Of a DNA stretch of 64,000 bases, positions 55,761-64,000 are shown one piece after another. The notes under the pieces are model-generated. The model was not told where the DNA came from. It saw only the letters and a program-made list of their open reading frames with translations, and searched no databases. Position numbers and translations under genes: made by a program. The first letter of the stretch is position 1, and each line of letters starts with the position of its first letter. The stretch is from Apostichopus japonicus (lineage: Eukaryota > Echinodermata > Holothuroidea > Aspidochirotida > Stichopodidae), in NCBI RefSeq assembly GCF_037975245.1, contig NC_092563.1, forward strand, positions 16,709,094-16,773,093, in the 5' to 3' direction.

Positions 55761-58700
55761 CCCCCTCACGGTCCAATGGACCCCTTATTCCTCTCTCACC
55801 GTAGAGACTTATGGTGACCTCAATATAATAGCTACTTGTTTACAGCTCTGGTTCCTGATGACCATGGGATTGTGAAGTCGAGAAGTCAAAAGTTATAACT
55901 GATTATTTCAAAAGACCATGCCGTAGATTCAACATGCAATTTTTGATTTGACTGTGGTATGGAGAGTTGCCATTTATCGACATAGCTCAGCAGTTTTGAA
56001 ATGAGTTCCTCCTACCTTTGTCAATTGCTATGCATGTTGATTTTCAGTTGTGTATGAGCCCATGAGGTACCTGTACAGCTGCACATAGACCTGTCCATAG
56101 TGCCATGATGAGGCGGGATAGGTGGAGGATTTAGTCATCATCTTCCATAGTTGATTGTGCTCGTTAAGAACTAATTATTCCAAACACTATGCTGTAGTTT
56201 CATCTGCTTCGACGGTGAGATGTTATCATTTTATCAAACATTTCCTTCAATTTTTCCATGAATCCCTCCCACCATTATCAGATAAAACCTATGCATTTGA
56301 CGAAAAAGTCTTCTATTGTTTCCAATTGTTTTCAAGTCTTCAAAAATGATTCCATATCTCATATTTCATTTCCCAAAAAGATATATTTTTTTTCTCTCTC
56401 TCCCTTGTTACTTAAACATAACTTATAGTAGTATCATGTATATGAGACCAAGCCACAACAGAGTTTGATATGCTATAAAGACTATATGCAGGTGTACTGT
56501 AACATTTAATCAATGAATTTCATAACGGTACCAAGTACCATACTCGGCATTTTGATGATTGTTTCTTAAATGAATGGAATAGGATAGACACAAATCAAAG
56601 TATTGGTATGGAAGGGGAAGGTGAAGGGGACAAGGGGGGCAGAGAAGGAGGGTAGAAGGAGAAATAACCAGTTTAAAAGGAAGTTACCAGTTTTCATTTA
56701 AAAAAATATTCTCATCGAAGCATTTATTAGTTTTAATGATTTAAAATAGATTATTTTCTTAAATGTAAGAAATATTATTCATAGGAGTAAATATGGAACA
56801 TATTGCGGCCATCATGATTGCCAAGTTGTTATTGAAGGTGTAACAGAAAGTGTTTTTTGTTTTGATTTTGTGTGTGGCTAAGGTGGACAAAGACACAATC
56901 ATGCACGGCAGGATGGATGAAAAAAAATCTAAGAAATTCAAAAATACACTGTTTCTCAAAAACAGCCAATTAGGATAGCTTTTTAACATCCCATTCTGGG
57001 GTTTTTTACCCTAGTTTATACAAATATTTTCATTTTGCTCATATTATTCCAGTTAAGATTGAATATTATTCCAGTTAAGAAAACGCAGATTTTTACTATT
57101 TTTTGGGTGTAGGGCTCGATGTATAAGACGTCTATAAAAACATGTGTATATATATATATCGGTCATAATTAAAAGAGATGTTTTGCATCAGATAAACATT
57201 TTTTGTAAGTGAGTCGAAGCAGAGGGAAAAAAATCAACCAAGTTGTACAATTGACTTAGTTTTCTATTTTAATATTATAGCACTAACCAATTTTTTACAA
57301 TCATTATCATGATTTTTTTTAGGGGGGGGGGGGGAGGGATATATATAATAGTGGGCTAAGTCTAAATTGAGTGTGTTTGCATATATTAATGGAGGTTATT
57401 TTGTTCTGGATATTTCAGCTTTTGTGTAAGTGTGTTTTGTTACATGGTATTTAATGGGCATAGTGATATGAGCAAGAGTAGCCAAATAGTGTGTGAGGTC
57501 TCTCATTGAATGGAATATACTTATAGGACAATAAATTGTAAGTTTTGAACGAGGCTAAACAATAGAGTAAATATTTCTATATTATATGAAATAGTGTTTT
57601 CCTTCTTTATCATTTAAACTTTATAAAATAATTGATTGTTTGTTACATCATTCTTCGTTTGAGGGAACGGCCTGTCATGGGGTTGTATACACCCCCTAAA
57701 TGTTAATGAAGGCCAGGGGAGGGGCAGGGTGTGGGTGGTATCGTTGTTCGTATAGAAAACAGTTTTTTGCCGTATTTTTTTCTGCCCTCCCAAGCCATCT
57801 TACTCCAATGATGAAGTAACATGGGTTAGTCTTTTTTTTTTTATAACAGATAAACAGAAGCAACAGACAATTTTTATTGGGGAGGTTGGGTGAAGGGTTA
57901 GGGGGGTGTGGACTTTTCATGATTTTCTTCCTATTGTTGTGTATATCAAGCAGTCGGTATATTAGTTTGCACACTGCACGGAAAATGTACATTATCTTTC
58001 ACATTCTACATGTTAACTAGTCAATGAAGTTCAAGCACAGAGAAGAGAAAAATATTATTATTATTATTATTTTTTGGGAGGGTGAATTAAGTCACAAAGT
58101 CAGTACTCTATATGCTCGCTAGATCACGATTTGAAATTACCTTATTTGACTAGTCGAAATGGCACTCAATTATTTAAAGGGTTAACTCCTCAGTAATAAC
58201 TGGTGGAATTAGGCCTAAATGACCCTTTAAGGCCGTACGTATAAAATCATGAACATTGATGGGGTTTTCCCCAGGGGGTTGGGTGGTGGTGGGGGAGTGT
58301 TTTTTGTCACATTGATGTAAGAACAAAATATTATTCAATAAAGATGCAATTATGTAGATGTGTACATGTTTATTTTATGTCATAATATTGTTATGTAAAA
58401 CGTTCGATTAGAATATCGATGAAACGTTTAGAAAATTACTTTAATAATGTGAAATCACATTGAAACATTCATCTTTCATGGGGTAGTTAGGCAGTATTTA
58501 GCATCTAAGCTAACATCTTCTGTAAAAAAAATACATTCGAGTTTACTTTTTTTTTGGGGGGGGGGGTTCTTGTTTGACAAAACAGTGTTGAAAGCCTTGT
58601 GTTTGTAATGCTGTTGAATTCACTGAAATGTTTGATCAACTATGCATGTTCTGTGACTGTGTTAATCGTATATAATATTCATTTCCCTCTTTCTTTCTTT

Positions 58701-60262
58701 GTTTTTTTTATATGTTTCTTGAGTACTTTCTTTGTATGCATTTAATTGAAACAAAATAAAAGTTTTTTTTTTTTTTGTAAACTTGCTTCGTATTTACTAC
58801 CAACAGTGTAGGTCATATGCAAAGAAGTTATGTAAGGACACATATCTGTTTTTCTATTATTTTTAGCTGTTTACTTAGAGCGGATTGGCCGCACGGTTAC
58901 AATGTGACATAAGAAAAGATAGAAATAATTTTCGTGTTTTAACTTAAGTTGTGAAATAAAGAAGAAGAATATCCGCCATTTTGGAAATATAATGAAAAGC
59001 TATACGTTGCTAGAATTAAAGCCCGTGTCACTCTGAAAAATATTTTAAAATGTCTATTACTATCAACTAGAAAACATACTGGAGTGGAATCCGTGTTTCA
59101 CACGTTATGACCATATTAGTATACCGACAAATTTCTAGTTTCTATTTGATAGTCCTTATAATAGGCCATTTGCTATGAGTCTGACACGTTAAACTTGGTC
59201 TGTGTTAATTGATATTGGTATGTGTTATTTAGATAACACATACATGCTTACATATTGTTTACATATTGTAAGAAAATCGATTGAAATATATTTTTTTTTA
59301 AATGCTGCACCTGTTCATCATCGATTTCTAGAATGTAGTTATATCAATGTAAAAGTGAAACACAATGAAAAGGCAAAAAAGTTAGGAAAAAATGGGGGTT
59401 TGTGTTTTATGCGATCAGTCGTTAGATACCGTTATTCAGTTCACAATATCCAGATTATCGATGTTCTCTTACTTGATTTTATGTCCGCTTTACCGTATTT
59501 AGACGGTTCATTGCCATGGGAACACTTAGGCCTTTATAATTCCACTTTTTAATCAATGAGGTTATATCCAAATTTTGTTCAACTTATAATATCGTGCACT
59601 CTTTCAATCAAAATTATAGCATTTCCATATCTTGTTAGCAATTGTTTTACCTTTTTTTTCATATATAAAAAAAAAATGATATTCCAGAATCTTTGTATAA
59701 GCACATTTATTGCCCGAATTTCGGGCAATGTTTAAAATCTAGATTTTGTACGATAATTTTGTGTACGGGAATACATAACTTGTACTGCACTGATTGGCTA
59801 TTTAACCTTTCTGGGTCTTGTCTTTTTGTCGTTTCTGTTATAAACTTTTAATAAATCGTTTCATGTTTCCAAAACACTGGTTTGAAAGAGACTCACACCT
59901 TGTTCCGAATTCTCCAGGGGTCCCCCAAGTTGAAGCGGGGTCGGGGAACCCTTCCAGGCAAGACATATCAACTACATGTACTTTCGGATTGTACCCAGAG
60001 GCGTATAGCAATAGGCTAGATCAGGCTATCCCTCAAAGAAGGGCTGATTCCTACTCTTGAACAAACGGATCACAACTACCAGTCAAGAAAGATGGCTATG
60101 TCTCTGTGTCATTTCTGCGCCACCGAGAATATGTGCCACAGGAAAAGGAAAGGGGGTGGTGGAGGGGTGGGTAGGGGGTGGGGTGTGCTATGGTTAATTT
60201 AAGGACCAAGATCGTGCTAATCCGGCAGTTATACATTCATTGTAAAGTCGGTGGGTTGACTG
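55761..60262. other. 3' flank without supported genes
   Basis: AT-rich with several homopolymer and TA runs. AATAAA at 58755-58760 is followed by a T-run and could be a distal poly(A) signal. A 21-bp near-perfect palindrome, ATTGCCCGAA/TTCGGGCAAT, lies at 59709-59729. Short open frames look random. Confidence 0.5.
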
Positions 60263-60270
60263 TATCCGCC

Positions 60271-60532
60271 AGCGTAATTTTTTTCCTAGGACGAATAAGG
60301 GCATCGGCCAATCAAATCCCTGGATTCCAAACATGTGACGCTTTTTCAAAAAAACAAAACATGTTCTGAATCTTTTTTCCTAGTTTTGACACCAGATTAT
60401 GAACGACAATCCTTCATTTTCATAGAAACTGGATATCTAACCCACTTTCTAAACCCTAACTCTGATTTCAAACGAATTTGTAAATTCCTGAAAAACCTGG
60501 AACCCTCATTCGCCCTAGGAAAAAAATTAGCC
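60271..60532. mobile_element. 262-bp MITE with 8-bp target duplication
   Basis: Inverted ends: AGCGTAATTTTTTTCCTAGG on the left, and GGCTAATTTTTTTCCTAGG on the minus strand at the right. Direct repeats tatccgcc lie at 60263-60270 and 60533-60540. Length and 8-bp duplication suggest a hAT-type MITE. Confidence 0.87.
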
Positions 60533-60540
60533 TATCCGCC

Positions 60541-61499
60541 ATATGTCTCATGAGTTTTTTCGGAGGGAATACATTTTAAAGTCAGTTATTACCATGACTT
60601 TGTATAGGCAAACGTTCTTATAGTTCACGAGGAAGTTTTACAAGTCTTTAACACCCACAAGGTTTAGCATGTGATGGATTATTGGCATAAATTGAGGATT
60701 GTCAAATGAACTTGAGAAAAGGGATAGTCCGGTGGCTGAAGTCCAAATTGCTGGAAATCTACATGTTAAGGCCGAAAGTGCATCCTCATGCCTTTTTGTA
60801 TGGGCTATAGTTACATATGCATTTTTCCAATTGGGTGGTGTTTAATTTATGCATCTGGCAATAAACAGGCTCACGGAATGATGCATCATGGCAATTGAGT
60901 TGTAACGTTCATTTAGTTTTTATTTCGGTACTATTAAAATTCTCACGAGCAGAGAATATTAAATAGTCTTCAGAAAAGTTTCATTTTGATGAAATGTCAA
61001 GTAATGCAGACATGGCTCACTGTCGGCTGTGTCCCTATAGCATCTGCGAATTTACAAGTGCATGACCACAGTAAGAAAGAGGAAAGCCCAAAATTTGAAG
61101 AGGTGGTTAGAGGGGTGCGAGAGGGTGGGGGGGGGGGGGGAGATGCATTGTCTTCCTATACATACATGTACATTAGCAGAGCGTTCTGGTCGCCGAGTCT
61201 CCGCCAATGATCGATCGTTTGCTTACAAAGAATATGCGTAATGGTTCCATTGTTCGAAACGCCGTCAAAGCGCCAACGAAATATATGGACGTGTTCTCGA
61301 CTTCTGTATCAGACGAAAACTCCCGTCTCATATTAGGCTATACAACTTTCTTGACATTATTGGAGTAAGCGCTGATATTAATAAAGTAACTTCAAAAGTT
61401 TTATTTTCCTCGTCTTCGTCAATTTTGTTTTGCATTATAGCCGATAGTTAAAGACATTATTTAGCCTACTACTCCAACCGTTTTTTAACAAGTAAAGTA
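60541..61499. other. 3' flank, no feature
   Basis: AT-rich with a poly-G run at 61125-61140. Nothing coding supported. Confidence 0.55.
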
Positions 61500-61874
61500 A
61501 TAATCACCAGGGACGTAGCCAGGGGGGAGCAGGGGGAGCGACCGCTCCCCCCCTTTCAGTATCGATTTTTTTTTAAACTGTCGTTTTTTAGCATGGTATT
61601 TTGTCAGTGCTCTTTTGATCTTGAATACTCGTCAGCTCCGTTAACTCGATTGTAATCGAAGTAACATTCATGCCTACTGATTCAACTACTTACTTAGTTT
61701 GGCAGATGCAATTAGCTAAATTTAGCTTATAGCCAATTACAAGCCTACAGTTGGCCACTGCGTAATAAAATACATATTGCCTGCCTAACCGCACTCTATG
61801 GAATGTCACGAACTGTATGCACAACAGGCGCGTATCCAGGGGGGGGGCGTTGGGGGCGCGCGCCTCCCGGGTAA

Positions 61875-61990
61875 GAAAAAGAGGAGAGAAAAAAAAAGGA
61901 GAAAAGAGGGGGGAAAAGAGGAGGAGGAGAGGAAGGAAGGGAAAAGAAAAAGAAGAAAGAGAGAAAAGGAAAAAAAGAGGGAGTAGAAGG
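61875..61990. repeat. Purine-rich (GA/GAAA) low-complexity tract
   Basis: Almost pure A/G on the plus strand, inside the composite element. Confidence 0.85.
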
Positions 61991-62339
61991 AAAACGCCAA
62001 GACACCGGGAAGAGAAAGAGGAACAGTGACATCATTACAGCGCTGGTCCCTATTATATACACAGGGTAGTCAGTGACGGATCAAGGATTTCGGAAGGGGC
62101 GTTTGCCTCACCCTACCCCTTACACCGACAACTCCATTTTTGACGTTTCCATTTTTCCTCTCTCACTCATGATCTATATACTATATATGGTCTATCATAA
62201 CGCGTGTGTGTGTATATACGCCTTAAACAATTGTAGAATTGTGCTATGAAACCAACTGTGGCTGGTCTCGAACTCGACCGTGTCGTCGGGGAACCTGACG
62301 CATTTCGGGAAGGGGGCGACCGCCCCCCTCCCCCTTCAG

Positions 62340-62632
62340 TATATTTTTTTTATGATATCGCCAGTAATTTCAAAATAGAAAGTGCTTAGATGCAACTTAC
62401 AAGGCCTGGGAAGTGTCGTTTCCAGCGATCTGGGAGGCATTTTCGGCCAAAATTTACTTGTACGCTTCGCGCCAGCAAATGGTCCTGGGTAGTGCCATTT
62501 CCAGTGATCTGGGAGGCATGTTCGGCCAAAATTTTCTTGAACGCTTCGCGCCAACTTATGGTGGCGCTACGCTTAGATAATTTGCCTACAGGCTTCGCCC
62601 CTCCCTTGGCAAATTCCTCGCTACGCGCCTGT
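62340..62632. mobile_element. Nested copy of the CAGGCRCGTAGC hAT-like family
   Basis: Contains GATATCGCCAGTAATTTCAA, CAAGGCCTGGGAAGTG and the end CTACGCGCCTG, collinear with the inverted 33093-33396 copy. An internal block (CTGGGAGGCAT...CGCTTCGCGCCA) is duplicated. The left boundary is uncertain. Confidence 0.8.
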
Positions 62633-63897
62633 TCGAATTTGTAAAGCAACCGCAGCAGATATCACATCATATCAGTGAGCATGAAAATGGCGTTCCAGGA
62701 TGAACACCCTCAAAACTGTCCGACTTGCTCGAAAAAAATAACCAACATTTTTTGCGCGCGTTCAACATGTTATGGTCAATATCATATAAACAAGCATCGG
62801 TTATTTACCCTACATCGCATGCCATCGTGTACCGTACGGTCCGTGAAAGTTGCGCAGTGTACCGCGGGATGCTAATGTAAACAACGAAATGTCTTATGTA
62901 GATGGAGAAAAAGGCATGGAGGTCCAATTATGTCAAAACTCTCTTTTACATTAGAAAATGGCGAATTAGGGGCTGCAGCCCCCCCCCCCCCGCCTCCTAC
63001 GCCTATATGTGTAGTGTTCTGTTTCGGAAATATTTGCTATTTTTTCATTTCCTTCAACCAAGTTTTATAATAGCCGTTATAAGAGGTTTTAATATTTGTA
63101 CACCAATAAATTAACTGTGTCTGAATTTTCGAAAATTTCTGACCAACATTCTTTATCACACTTCCCTCTACTCGTGCAATTTTGACCGGTCTGTTAGGGG
63201 TTGAAGGAGGTTTTTCTATATTGGTTGTCCATAGGTGAAATTTTGTGCAACATTATATGGATATGTTTTGAAGTGAGTTTATTCACGAGAAATGTGAATT
63301 TTCAAATTCTGAACAAATAATGGGCTTGGAACCTTGAAAAGTGGGCCTGATGGATATTGTGGGCCGCGACGTAGAATCACCTATAGAAAGCAATGATCCA
63401 CAGGACATGCGATGAGGTCGAACATGATTTGTGACTGGTGACAATCTTCAAAAAAGTTATGGATGGAAAAAAAACTATCGGGAATACTTGGTTCTCAGGC
63501 AAAAAGTGTACATCTGGTTGGTCATTTTCAAGCCCGGGAAGTGCCATTTCCGGTGATCTGGGTGGTATCAAAACCAGAAATTTTCTTGTACGCTGCGCGC
63601 CAACCGATGGTGGCGCTCCGCTTAGATAGTCGTGCCTACAATTTTGAAAATCCATATCAATCGCAAAAAGTGCTCCCCCCCTTTCAAATTCCTGGCTACG
63701 TCGCTGATAATCACTAATAGAGAGAATACTGTTTGTAACGTACAAAGTATTCTAGTCACACACACAGAAAGCCAAAAGGCGTATAAGTGATACCTTGTCA
63801 CACGTACGGCTTCATATCAGAACATTTAATAGTAGATTGTAGCACACAAGAGTTTCAATGTTAGGCTAAAAAATGTTTACCAGCAAGATACTGGCAC

Positions 63898-64000
63898 CAG
63901 TGGCGTAGCTAGGATTTTTTGAGTGGGGGCCATAGGGGGCTGTTCTTTCTTGTGGGGGGGGGGGGCCGGAGGTTACTATCTAAGCGGAGCGCCACCTTGG
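63898..64000. mobile_element. hAT-like family copy cut by window end
   Basis: Starts CAGTGGCGTAGCTAGG and contains ATCTAAGCGGAGCGCCACC, shared with the other family copies. The right end lies beyond the window. Confidence 0.7.

Larger units (their letters stand above)
61508..63706. mobile_element. Composite hAT-like element with nested insertions (2199 bp)
   Basis: Left end CAGGGACGTAGCCAGG, right end (minus strand) CAGCGACGTAGCCAGG, with direct repeats ataatcac at 61500-61507 and 63707-63714. The right part (63520-63706) matches the CAGGCRCGTAGC family interior. The middle contains another family member (62340-62632), a purine-rich tract (61875-61990) and further CAGG-type ends at 61825 and 62090, so it looks like an element repeatedly invaded by relatives. 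Confidence 0.82.

Noticed and set aside
59202-59552. 116-codon frame in the 3' flank
   Set aside because: AT-rich random-looking translation with no domain, and no support from neighbouring exons.
59709-59729. Palindrome TTGCCCGAA/TTCGGGCAA as an operator or transposon end
   Set aside because: Single isolated palindrome with no flanking duplication or matching partner; kept only as a note.
63377-63745. Minus-strand 122-codon frame
   Set aside because: Lies across the hAT-like repeat family and its unique filler; similar peptides appear in other copies (33177-33458, 62386-62649) because of the repeat, not a gene.

Overview
The window is animal genomic DNA that carries most of one intron-rich gene on the plus strand. 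Twenty-five exons from 10168 to 53711 join without a phase error into a partial protein of about 1503 residues. The order of its parts is: leucine-rich repeats, helical domain, capping-protein-interaction (CPI) motif, CARMIL-specific (CSI) motif, Pro/Ser/Lys/Glu-rich tail. This identifies it as CARMIL (capping protein, Arp2/3 and myosin-I linker; LRRC16 family). The start codon, the N-terminal PH-like domain and the first LRRs were not found and probably lie upstream of the window. The stop codon is inside it (53709-53711). No other protein-coding gene could be supported.

Organism: exon layout (many 50-250 bp exons with GT-AG introns), AT-rich introns, tRNA-derived SINEs and hAT elements fit an invertebrate deuterostome. 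An echinoderm, possibly a sea cucumber, is my best guess. This is inference, not proof.

Layout. 1-10167: upstream intron or 5' flank with a minus-strand SINE and a 398-bp hAT element with a perfect 8-bp target duplication. 10168-26217: LRR and helical-domain exons 1-15; introns hold a 1.7-kb non-autonomous hAT, a 20-bp minisatellite array of about 1 kb, tandem duplications that copy the acceptor sites of exons 6 and 9, and GATCC-rich arrays on both sides of exon 11. 26218-32531: a large intron with a roughly 325-bp triplicated block and a tRNA-SINE. 32532-43834: regulatory tail exons 16-24, including the CPI/CSI exon and a 1465-bp low-complexity exon. 43835-53682: the last intron, 9.8 kb, holding a possible alternative last exon with a hydrophobic end, a 42-bp array, and a 5.3-kb pyrimidine-rich minisatellite with higher-order structure and no AG dinucleotide. 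53683-53711: final coding exon. 53712-64000: 3' UTR and flank with a 106-bp satellite, a 262-bp MITE and a cluster of nested hAT-like copies.

The window has one gene and no operon-like system. The most unusual signals are architectural: how many tandem arrays sit in one gene, the two places where a splice acceptor plus the first bases of its exon were copied in tandem, the AG-free pyrimidine array upstream of the last acceptor, and a CPI motif that has lost its usual His and Thr positions.
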